NCBI GenBank assembly: GCA_009746045.1
Contig: RPFO01000267.1
Location: 1-30,209, forward strand
Source: Mesostigma viride
Lineage: Eukaryota > Streptophyta > Mesostigmatophyceae > Mesostigmatales > Mesostigmataceae
Length of the DNA stretch: 30,209 nt
Direction: 5' to 3'
This document shows, in pieces, positions 1 through 9,192 of the stretch; position 1 is the stretch's first letter; every line of letters starts with the position of its first letter. The notes under the pieces were generated by a model. That model searched no databases and had not been told where the DNA came from. It saw only the letters and a list, made by a program, of their open reading frames with translations. The position numbers were made by a program, and so were the translations under genes.

Positions 1-730
1 CTACACCATTAAACCTGGGGCAACTATCCATTTGTAATTGGTCTTGCTAGCCATTATAAGTGTGTATCAATTAGCTTGGCGTCAAGCCGCGATGCCAGAA
101 TCTCACGACCTCCGTCGTGACGCGCAATCTGCATTAGGCTACCTTGATTATTCCTAATTCCGGCATGGAGGATCTTTCGCTACGTCACTCAGGCTAGGGA
201 CCTGGGTTGGCACGTAACACCCTGCATGTTATTCCATAAGATCAGGATAGTTTTAGGGGGTCTAGCATGGGACCCTCCCCTTAAGTTGTGTTCACGCCTT
301 AAGGGGAGGTGGCACCCCAAAACCCAAAAAATCTGACATATGCTAATATCACTTGAAATTCATTTGCACAATGCTGAATTATGATTGGGGGCACTAAATA
401 ACATCTCTAGTGAGTTGTCCATGCACTTGTTGGGGGTACTACCCCCATATATACGCCAATAATGCGCTATAAATAGCAAAAGACGCTAATTAGGGCTGAG
501 TATGCCCCAGCCAATGCACTTATTTGTTGGCTACCAAAAATCAAGGTCATATAGTTCCCTGAGTTTGTAGCTTGCTGAGCTATTTACATCATGGAAATGG
601 CAAAACCTTGAACAGTTATTAATTTTCCCGCAAAACAGGTCATTTTTTACCGGACATTGGGAATATACATATCATAAACACTTCCGATAAGGCCACAAAA
701 TCAACAAAAATTCCGGCTAACAGGGGGACA
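1..730. other. Intergenic, no gene recognised
   Basis: I see no open frame with protein-like composition here. The stretch is moderately AT-rich and holds one clear hairpin (listed separately) and a small palindrome around 430-446. Any function is unknown. Confidence 0.5.
274..309. repeat. Hairpin built on the CCTTAAG motif
   Basis: Two perfect 12-bp arms, CCTCCCCTTAAG at 274-285 and CTTAAGGGGAGG at 298-309, enclose a 12-nt loop. The loop contains TTCACGC. The same words (TTCACGCCTTAAG, CTTAAGTTG) recur in a larger inverted repeat at 3040-3124 and next to CCCCTTAAGTTGGGT at about 2938. They are probably relics of one repeat family, but its type is not identified. Confidence 0.7.
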
Positions 731-746
731 GCAGTGTTCCAAGTCC

Positions 747-775
747 CAGGTCATTCCGACAAGTCTAGCTCAAGT
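747..775 (+). repeat. Direct repeat flanking the PHD exon (left copy)
   Basis: CAGGTCATTCCGACAAGTCT is identical at 747-766 and 1104-1123. In both copies it is followed by a near-identical GCTCAAGT. The two copies bracket the PHD-finger exon about 357 bp apart. They could be a duplicated exon edge, as seen in the other genes of this window, or the product of a local tandem duplication. Confidence 0.75.
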
Positions 776-832
776 TATTGCGTCAGACGTGTTTTAAAAA
801 AAATGCCCGCTAAAACAGAAAATGTCACTATA

Positions 833-1111
833 TCAGCCCTTGTAAGCATCCTGCACAAGGCAGGCAGGGCAAAACCAATCCCCCTTGGGCTCCTTAGTCA
901 ACGGGGGGTCAGCGCAGCACCCATGCAGTCCTCCCTTGCACCCGAATGTGCTGCACAGCAGGAAAGGGACACCGTCAATTTCATCCGGGGAAGCACATGC
1001 AAGGCAAGGAATATTATCAACATCATTCTCATCATCACTACTACCTTCCCCATCGTCCCCCTGCCCCTCCCTTTGCATCACGTCGTGGCAGCCACCCTTA
1101 ACACAGGTCAT
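833..1111 (-). CDS. PHD zinc-finger protein, probable terminal exon (partial)
   Basis: This reads as a chromatin-reader type zinc finger that would bind two zinc ions and often recognises histone tails. The spacing fits the Cys4-His-Cys3 PHD pattern: CLAC, then 13 residues to Cys, 4 to the next Cys, 4 to His, HGCC, then 14 residues to FCPAC, with the usual Trp two residues before the penultimate Cys (DWFCPAC). An acidic Asp/Ser/Glu stretch precedes the finger. The frame ends ten codons after the last Cys. The fragment is only 92 residues, so it is probably the last exon of a longer gene whose upstream exons lie at higher coordinates or have not been recognised. An alternative acceptor (gtgttaag, about 1097-1104 on the minus strand) would shorten the start. 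The domain call is solid. The gene limits and the wider family (ING-like or other) are not. Confidence 0.75.
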   Translation of the reverse strand: MTCVKGGCHDVMQREGQGDDGEGSSDDENDVDNIPCLACASPDEIDGVPFLLCSTFGCKGGLHGCCADPPLTKEPKGDWFCPACLVQDAYKG

Positions 1112-1132
1112 TCCGACAAGTCTTGCTCAAGT
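1104..1132 (+). repeat. Direct repeat flanking the PHD exon (right copy)
   Basis: Second copy of the 20-bp identical word also found at 747-766. Here it overlaps the upstream edge of the PHD open frame, so an exon border lies inside or next to the repeat. Confidence 0.7.
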
Positions 1133-3036
1133 AATAAGGTTATGCGTGCTAAAACCTGAACATAAGCTTAAGGGGGGTTTCTTTGTATATGGCCACTTAG
1201 GCATGCTGTTTTCCATCCAAAAAGCCAGAAAGCATGCCCCACTCGATCACAAAACATAAGCAAACGGCTAGGCACCACATCTTCCCTCATCTGCCCTCGG
1301 CATGGCCAACCTTGCCAGCGCAAGCATAGCAACACGATCGCTAGGCATACATGCCAAGAGAGCATACACTATACTCTACCCAAGGTTACCTTGTAAACTT
1401 CATGCTAAGAACTCAGCAAATCTATGATCAAAAGCACATATAATTAACTCTAGCACACTGATGACGACACATGCTCAAGGTTGGGGGTCACTGTGGCACG
1501 CACTGATGGGTTTCCTAGACGACCACTCACTACCTGACAAGGCGCTAAGGACCACTCAGAAAGCAAGTAAACACAATCACACTTTACATGCCATCAACAT
1601 GGATCAAATCCATGCTGAATATGTTGTGAAGTACAAAGGGGTGGCCACGCACCTCATACTCCTTCACCGTCCCTCGAGCATGGCCAGACTTATAAGTACG
1701 TGAATAGCAATAATGATGATGGCACTCACATGCATTACCAGCATTTTCTATGTTTCTCCCACGTTAGATTGTAAGGGTTATGCCAACCAAGCTTACCAAC
1801 ACAGCAACAACTCCTTAACTGCACTACCCGACATGGGCAACAAACTGGAACTATGGAGGGCAAGGAACCAAGGAGATCATGGCATACAAAGCTTGTATGC
1901 AGTCAACCATGTTAACCATGGTTGGCTCAGCAACATTGCTGTCTTGTCACATCATCATAACAAGGAAAGCTCAAATAAACCAATGATGGCAGCTATCTAC
2001 ATGCAGTCACACGAATGCAATATCTCCAACATGATCGTCGATTTCAAAAATTCCTTCCCTGCACGATAAAATGCAAAGAAACCAGTGGCGGCCGTTCAGC
2101 TTCTGACCGCTGTGATGCCGCTGCGAGGAAAGGGTGCGTCACTATCACACAACAAGAAGCGTCCATACGCACAACATCCTTGCCAGAACACGTGCTATGA
2201 AATCCCTTACGCCTTCCCTAGGATCTATCGGCTGAGACTAAAGCGGATTTGATCAAGACATCAACGAAAACAAGCTAAAGCTGCCAGGTATTCGTCAACA
2301 CGACGGCACGCAACGGAGAGTTAACTGGCGGAAACTGACCAAAACGAACGCAAAAAACTTCGAACGATGAGCTCTTCGAAGAAAGAACTGATAGTAGATA
2401 ACAGTCGCCACAAATCTATACCTTGCCCTCGTAGATCCCTCGCCCAGGCGCGCAACAACGGCCGTTCTTCCATGGAAGGTTCCGACATGCACTGCGCAGG
2501 CCTGAAAAAATACTTACAGAGAATGGCCGAAAATGTAGCAAAAAGCACCCGTTCGGTTTAGAATTCGATGCTACCGATATGAATGCATCCTTCACGGTCA
2601 AAAAGACCCCCAAAACTGAGAATTTACTGCCGCAATCACGAATTCTATTTTATTCCGCGCGACCAAAAAATGCAGATTACCCCCCATGCCGATGGCAGTA
2701 AAAGAAAGCAGCGATATTGTAAACCAGCCACTTGCCGCCGCAATCCAACATCATTAAATCATCGTCTTCAACATCCAATCATTTTTTTTGCATTTCTCTA
2801 GCCCTACATTGCTAGTTTCGCCTAAACGCAGTCGCCATGGCCACTTCCGCAAGTGGTGCGCGCACGGAGCACCCACTTTTCACGGTACGGCCGGTGCCGC
2901 GAATTTTTTCGCGCGGAAAATATTCGGCGCGCCACGTCCCCTTAAGTTGGGTCGGATAGGATTTCGGGATTCGAAGTTCAAAGTAGTTTAGAATAGTATG
3001 TTTAAGTACCTTCAGTTTAAATTAGTAGAATTTAGT
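1133..3036. other. No supported gene
   Basis: Several open frames of 60-118 codons exist (for example 1461-1703, 1713-2069 and 2367-2561), but none shows a recognisable motif. Around 2300-2600 both strands are open at once, which argues against reading either as a gene. GC rises at 2820-2950 with CGCG-rich palindromic text, possibly a promoter or CpG-like region. This is only a compositional remark. Confidence 0.4.
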
Positions 3037-3039
3037 AGA

Positions 3040-3124
3040 GTCATTCACGCCTTAAGTTGAGTTCACGCCTTAAGTTGGGTTGACCCCCTCAAAAACCTCG
3101 AACCCAACTTAAGGCGTGAATGAC
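3040..3124. repeat. CCTTAAG inverted repeat with two alternative left arms
   Basis: GTCATTCACGCCTTAAGTTG at 3040-3059 is perfectly complementary over 20 bp to 3105-3124. A second left arm at 3062-3081 (TTCACGCCTTAAGTTGGGTT) is perfectly complementary over 20 bp to 3101-3120. The right arm can therefore pair with either left arm and form two mutually exclusive hairpins. The word is shared with the hairpin at 274-309. It looks like a foldback or MITE-type relic. No target-site duplication was found. Confidence 0.8.
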
Positions 3125-3127
3125 TGT

Positions 3128-4280
3128 AACGGTCTTCGCAATATCGCAGTAATTTCACAGATTCACAGTGCAGGTCCGGTAATGAATACGTTAATGGCGG
3201 TTCGGCGCCCAGGCTGCAAACCTCAAGTCACGGACTTCCGAGGGAATTCATGAGGCGGCTGCGCTGCGGTCACAGCATATTTTGTACAGTCTGTTGTGGC
3301 GAACAACAACGCGCCCTGTTCCACATTTGGCTGCCTCATCATTCCCCCGTGCGCTTTATTTCCAAGCAAATACCGTTGCGAACGACTGGGCGGCGACGCT
3401 CGAGGATTCCCACGCTTTTGGAAGGTGGGTGGCGTAGCACTCAATGAAAGTTATGGCCAAAAAATGTCCGTCTCTATATCCGTAGTTGCTTAGTGATTTC
3501 GTTTACTAACATGCATCTGCCCTGGACACCCAGTTTTTACCTGCATATTAGTGCACTGCATTTATGCCATTGGTGACCCCTTCCGGTCAAGCAGTGGCAA
3601 TCTTCCTGAATTCCTGTATGTTACATACGCCATCCGGGGTTTAGTTTGGGCAGGGTGTTGCTGGTTCATCTAAGGAGGCCGTCGTGGAGGTGCTTCTCTC
3701 AGTCTGAGGCTGCACATCTTGCACGTTAAGCCTGTTTCTTCAGGCCGGCTGGGTGTTGGCCTGGGAGCCTGGGCGGCCCGTGTCCCATGTACTCTTGCTT
3801 TGAAGAGGGCTCTTCTCCACTGTTCTCTTGCGTTGAAGAGAGCTGAACTGCCTAGGAAGAATTTTGGGAATTTCATCGTCTTTTGGTTGGCAAGGCAACA
3901 GCGTTAACTTTCCCAACGATAGTGTCAAAGCCAAGTAATTGACACGCACTCCTTGTAGATGCATTGCAGCAGGCGTGTCTTTGAGGCGTCCATCTTTTGT
4001 GTTTGTCTGTTTGATAGATTGCTTGATAGTCATGTTTCTTATCATTAGCCTTGTATGTAGCACCTATGTTGTATACGTACTGTATGATGTTGACCTTATT
4101 ATAAACAATTCCTAGGTTCTATAGTGTGCTCTACGCCAACATTCTCTTCTAGTTTCTTCTAGTCTCGTCATTTTCTCCATTCCTATCTCACATGTCCTAG
4201 CTACTGTTCATATCTTACTACTATTTTAGTATTCCTATCTTGCCATTCCCAGCTAGCCCAGAGATTGCTTAATCAACATC
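3128..4280. other. No supported gene; minor local repeats
   Basis: Open frames at 3223-3493 occur on both strands over the same bases without motifs. A short imperfect tandem repeat (CTCTTGCTTTGAAGAG-like, 3791-3845) is present. I see no RNA gene. Confidence 0.4.
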
Positions 4281-4289
4281 CTTCTCTGC

Positions 4290-4500
4290 ACAAAGACCCC
4301 CGTTTACCCTCCTATGATCCCTATAATCTCCCGTTCTCTATCCCCCCTATAATCTCCCGTTCTCTCTTCCCCCTGTCATCCACCGCTCTCTTCCCGCATC
4401 ATCCACCACTCTCTTCCCCCATCACCCACCTCTCTCTTCCCCCATCACCCACCGCTCTCTTCCCCCTATAATCTCCCGTTCTCTCTTCCCCCTATCAGCT
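4290..4500 (+). repeat. Pyrimidine-rich degenerate tandem repeat
   Basis: Repeated words such as CTCTCTTCCCCC followed by ATCACCCACC or TATAATCTCCCG give irregular units of about 20-30 bp. An open frame across it (4265-4471) is only low-complexity Pro/Ser/Leu and is not called as a gene. Confidence 0.75.
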
Positions 4501-4580
4501 CCTGTTCTTCTCGGCGGTGACTTACTCCCTGACCGCACGCCTGTTCCATGGCAGACAATCTAGGGTGAATCAGGGTGTAA

Positions 4581-4808
4581 GGTCAAGCAGTTAGCTATAC
4601 CTTCTGTAGCTGTAGGTCAAGCAGTTATCTATACCTTTTGTCGCTGTAGTTCAAGCAGTTGGTATACCTTCTGTAGCTGTAGGTCAAGCAGATAGCTATA
4701 CCTTTTGTCGCTGTAGTTCAAGCAGTTAGCTATACCTTTTGTCGCTGTAGATCAAGCAGTTAGCTATACCTTTTGTCGCTGTAGGTAAAGCATTTAGCTG
4801 TACCCCCT
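4581..4808 (+). repeat. 34-bp minisatellite, about 6.5 copies
   Basis: The unit begins GGTCAAGCAGTTAGCTATAC and continues CTTTTGTCGCTGTA. Unit starts are at 4581, 4615, 4649 and 4682, with further copies after that, so the period is 33-34 bp. Two variants (TTCTGTAGCTGTA and TTTTGTCGCTGTA) are interleaved. The array sits about 400 bp upstream of the DUF167 gene. Confidence 0.9.
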
Positions 4809-5214
4809 TTGAGTGACTCTATCACTCCAGATGTGTTTGGCACTGGCTCCGCGCCCAAGAGCCCAAAGTTTCCTTCATATAACGGCTCTTTGAGTGACCC
4901 TCTACCCCAGTCTCGCCCCTGCCTTTTTGCCCAAGTCTGGCCTCCGCCGTCCTGCCCCCCTCACCTCTGCCTTCCTCCCACCCTCGCCTCTGCCTTCCGC
5001 CCCCCCTCACCTCTGCCTCCCTCCCCCCTTCGCCTCTGCCGTCCTCCCCCCTCGCCAATGCCGTATGCCCTCGCTCATCCCCCCCAGGTCCACGCATTGT
5101 CCAGCTCTGCAGTACCCCTCCGTGCGGACGCGGGTTCAAGCGGGTGGCAAGCTTCCACCCCGCAGGTTCACGCGCCGGGCACCTCTATACACCGCCGTGT
5201 GCCCGCAACCGTTG

Positions 5215-5736
5215 ATGCCCGATCCACGGCCAGCCAAGGGCGGCAGCAGTGGCAGCATAAGCGTGGGCCGGAGCACCAACACGAAAGCGTCTAAAAATAG
5301 CAGCGGTGCTGGCGTGGGCAGCGTCTCAACTCCCCCGGGCCGCCCCAACTCCGAACATCCCCATCGCAAACAAGCCACCGGTCCCATCAGCAAGCTCGTC
5401 GCGTGCGGGTGTGTCACAGAGAGCCCCAACGGGGGCGCCATCCACATCAAGGTCCTGGTGAAGCCTGGCGCAAAGGACTCGGCGGTGACCGGACTTGACG
5501 AGGCTCAGGGGGATATCGGTGTGCGTCTGGCAGCAAAACCGCAGGACGGGGAAGCCAACCTCGAGCTCGTACGGGTGCTAGCCGATATTCTCGGCCTGCC
5601 CAAGGGACAGGTGTCGTTGCTGCACGGTGGGGGGAAGAACCGGAGCAAGACCGCGGTGGTCGCGGGGGGTGGGGAGCGGGGCGTCACTTTCGCGAGCGTC
5701 GTGGGCAAGTTGGAACTGGCATTGGCTGAGGCTTAA
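5215..5736 (+). CDS. DUF167 / UPF0235 family protein (C15orf40-like)
   Basis: The C-terminal half is a clear DUF167 domain, a small alpha/beta fold found from bacteria (YggU) to animals (C15orf40) with no settled biochemical role. Diagnostic pieces are VKPGAKDSAVTG, GVRLAAKPQDGEANLELVR and GGGKNRSKTAVV, which match the family's KPGSK, APPxxGxAN and GxxSRxK positions. From the Met at 5215 the protein has 173 residues: a Ser/Gly/Lys-rich N-terminus of about 60 residues, then the domain at about 65-165. The frame stays open upstream to 4894, but that part is Pro/Ser-rich low complexity over C-rich DNA, so I prefer the Met at 5215. A longer form with an organelle-targeting extension is possible. 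It appears intronless. It ends 245 bp before the start of the TYW5-like gene on the same strand, with nothing to suggest co-transcription. Confidence 0.88.
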   Translation: MPDPRPAKGGSSGSISVGRSTNTKASKNSSGAGVGSVSTPPGRPNSEHPHRKQATGPISKLVACGCVTESPNGGAIHIKVLVKPGAKDSAVTGLDEAQGDIGVRLAAKPQDGEANLELVRVLADILGLPKGQVSLLHGGGKNRSKTAVVAGGGERGVTFASVVGKLELALAEA

Positions 5737-5981
5737 CCGAGGGACTTTTGAGGCTTAACCGAGCGACGTTTGAGGCTTCACCAAACGACAGTTGGCAGAG
5801 GCGTAGCCGAGAAGCGAAGCCAGCAGCACCGGCGCTGCCTGTGTGGTGGAGCCTACGTGTCCATCAATTCATGAGGCACACGCAGTGGCCAAGGTGGGGT
5901 GGGGAAATCGCTGTCGCCAACACGGTCGTGTGTTGCTAGTGTTGTGGGCGAGCAAGAACAAGACCTGTCCACCCTGGGCTC

Positions 5982-8900
5982 ATGACGGACGCCGGATGGA
6001 TCCCTGTACTGCTGGCCCCGCCCTCCCTAGCAGAGCGTGTGAAGGCGGAGGCGGCGCTTGCGGGTTTGTTGGACCCGCACCGGCGCACGGGCAAGGTCTT
6101 TGGCGCTGCGCCCTGTACTACACAGACTCGACCTCCTGCTACTCTGTTCACGGGTGAGCTGTTTGGTCTGCCTTCCGTCACAGAGATGGACGCGTCCCAC
6201 ACGCCAACGCAGATGGATTCGTCGAAGAGGCTGTCTAGTCCTGCATCACAAGCATGTGGGAGAGGCTTGTCTAGTGCATGGCAGACGCTGACACTCATCG
6301 AAGAGTCTTCATGTAATGCGCAGGCGCAGAGTCTGTCTAATACCGCGCCTGCATCACAAATACCAACACGGAAAGAGACTGATGCGGCGCAGAGGTCGCA
6401 TGCACAGAGGTCGCATGACGCGCCCTGCGAGACGGGTACTTCTGAACCCTCTCAAACGGGTACTTCTGAACCCTCTCAAACGGGTACTCCTGAACCCTGC
6501 CAAGAGGGTACTACGGAACCTTTGTTCCGTATGGGGAACCCGGCGCCGCTTGCTTGTGCGCACGAGCGTGGGCAGTCACCAGCGCGCACGTGCGACCGGC
6601 CAGCCTATGGCGCGGTGGCCATCCCTCTGGTTATTGCGTCCGACACTGCGAGGGAGCGTGCGTGCCAGCTGGCGGCGTCATTTGCATCCGAGGGAGGATG
6701 CCGCCGCGCCGCCGCGGGCACTCAACAAACCAATGGCGGGCGGGAAACCAAGCAGAGTAGCGGTGTGTCCACAACCTCTGGCACGAACAGTGTGTCGGAG
6801 GCTAGAAGTACTGATGGCGTGTCGGAGGCTAGAAGCCATGACGGTGTGTCTGATTCCTCAACCATCAACAATGTGTCGGAGGCTAGGTGCACTGATGGTG
6901 CGTCTGGGATCTCAGGCATGGACAGCGCTCGCAGCACAGGCGCTGAGCAGGATGGAACGGGCAAGCCGGGGGATCAAGCCAGCACGAAGGTTTCGCACAG
7001 CAAACCCTGCACGGAGGCTCCACCTCTAGCCGAGCCTTGCACGGGCGATGTTGGTTTCCGTACCTGTTGTACCCTGTTGGGAGTCCGGGGGCAGCGCGGC
7101 GACGGGGAGGCCTGTGAAAGTGGGGACGGGGAAGAGGGGGCTCGCGTCTGCCCTGCCGTGGAGAGTGAAGAAGAGTCGCCGGCTGGCGTCCGGTTTGTGC
7201 CTTCCCCGGAGGATGCGCCAGCTGGCGTCCGGTTTGACTGGGTGGCGTCCAGCGTGTGCCCACATCGCGCGCCCAAGCGCTCCCAGCGAGAGCAGCAGCG
7301 GGTGGCAGCTGCGGGGGGGAAGCCCCTTCCCAGTAGTCAGCATCCTGCCAAGTCCCCGATGCCTGCAGCTGGTGCCCGCAAGGGCCCGCAGGCCAAGCAT
7401 CAGCATCACGGCATCGGGGGCCAACATTTTCAGAATCCAACCCCCATGGAAACGGAGTTGTATTGCGAAGCTGTGGGCTCAGAATTCTTCCCCGGCAGTC
7501 GCGCGGGTGGCATTGGTGGTAGCAAGGCGAGCGGTGGCGGCGGCAGCGATGACGTTGGCGGCGGTGGCGGCGGCAGCGGGGGCGGGGAGGCACGGCCTGC
7601 CACGGTGTCGTTTGCAAGTCGGTTAGTGGCACCAGCGGCTGCGCCAGCACCGGCAACAGCGAGTGGGCTAGCGGCATCCACCGTGGCGTCCCCACCAGCA
7701 ACCGCGCGTGGGCAAAGAGCAGCAGTGTCAGCGCCGACGCGAGCGTTAGCTAGTGGGTTGATGGCGCCAGCACTCTCCGGGTCGCCATCCGCGGTGCTGG
7801 GGGCAGCGGTGGCAGTGGCAGACGCAAACCCTTATGCTGAGCGCGCCAAAGCCATGATGAATCACCGGCGGCGCTACGAAGGGGTGGGGGGGAGGGGGCC
7901 CATCCACAGGGTAATGGCCTGGAGGCGGGGGAGGGGGACCTTCCTCAGGTCCATGGCCTGGAGGAAGAAGATGGCATGGAGGAGGGACTTGGCGTCTCGC
8001 AAAGGCTGCCTCCTGGAGGTGGCCCACGCCATGTTCCGTGCTGGTCAAACTACAGTTGGCAAGCGGGTCAAAGGCAGGTGCCGGAAGGACCGTCACCGCC
8101 TAGAGCGGCTCTGAGGGAGACGCCGCGCTTGTCCAACAACAGGCACGCATGCCCACGCCAAGTGCCGCGCGTTTCCAACATCACCCGCGAGAGTTTCCGG
8201 GAGATTTTCCTGCGGGGGCAGCCCGTGGTTCTGTCGGGCCTTGACCTGGGCCCCTGCGTCGCCAGGTGGCGCGACCTGGACTATTTGGTGGAGGCCGTCG
8301 GCACAGACCGCGTTGTGCGTGTGCACGTGTGCGCGGTGGGACAGGTGGCAAGTTTTGGCGGCATTGGCGCGCGCGTGGTGGACCTGGCGGGCCACCGGCC
8401 GGCCAACACGCCCAAGAATTTTGCGTTCGTGGACATGGGCTTTGGGGAGTTTGTGGCGCGCTGCGTCGCGGCGGCACGCGCTGTGCCCTGCGGGGGAGCC
8501 CATCAGGAACGCAAGGGGGAGGGCGGTCAAGATAAGGGGGAGCGAGTTCGTGATGGTGACGCAGGCCGCGGGTCAGGAGAGGGTGCATCGGGAGAGCGAT
8601 GCGCGGGGGGGGGGCGCAAAGTGCACCGGGCGTAGGGGCGGGGGTACAAGATCGCTTGGATGGTAGGGGTGTGCCTTGCGAAGCCCTAGGATCTGCGAAG
8701 CCTAGGCGCTACGCGGGGGAAGGTGATGTGGGAGTCAAGGGCGCCACGTGCTATGTGGGCAATGACAGCCAAGCTACTAGGGAGTCTGTTCCCGGTGGTG
8801 GAGTGTGCCATCCTGACGCCAGCAACCAGCCGGCGGGTGGGAAGGTCGTTCCCCATCAACCCCACGCCAATAACCGCGAGTGCATGAATGACAGTCCCCA

Positions 8901-9192
8901 TCATCTCACGGATCACGCAGTTCCGGATGGGGGCAGCGGCCCTCTTGGACGATCTAATAATAACCTTCGTGAGTGTCTGTACCTGCGCTCGGTCGTCCCG
9001 GGCAAGGGCAAGGAGGCGGCAAGGACGGCCTCAGACGTGCGGGCACTCTTCCCTGGACTCGCTGGGGACTTAAACTTGTTCGAGGGGCTGCTCTACGAGC
9101 TGGAGGAGTACCACAGCTCGGTGCTGAGGGTGACGTCGGCGCGCACGCAGCTGTGGACGCACTACGACATCATGGACAACGTGCTCACGCAG
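5982..9192 (+). CDS. TYW5: TYW5-like gene, exon 1 (N-terminal extension, first half of JmjC fold, HxD motif)
   Basis: The first about 640 codons are Ser/Thr/Gly/Ala-rich with two coding tandem repeats and a poly-Gly run, so they are probably disordered. The conserved fold begins near 8160 (VPRVSN). Frame 3 is used to about 7890, frame 2 to about 8605 and frame 1 to the donor. Each switch is at a G run and each is cured by one extra G. The exon ends CTCACGCAG|GTGGGT. The part between 8500 and 8960 has no counterpart in the animal protein and could hide a small intron instead of a coding insertion. Confidence 0.78.

Noticed and set aside
2295-2613. Overlapping open frames on both strands around 2.3-2.6 kb
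   Set aside because: Four frames are open together without motifs or splice support, so none can be preferred.
6883-7701. 272-codon minus-strand frame opposite the TYW5-like exon 1
   Set aside because: Arg/Pro/His-rich shadow of a GC-rich coding strand. The plus frame carries coding tandem repeats in register and leads into the JmjC domain.
5215-9192. DUF167 and TYW5-like genes as one fused gene
   Set aside because: The DUF167 frame ends in a stop at 5736 in the expected place for the family and the next frame starts 245 bp later. No splice pair that would bypass the stop was evident.
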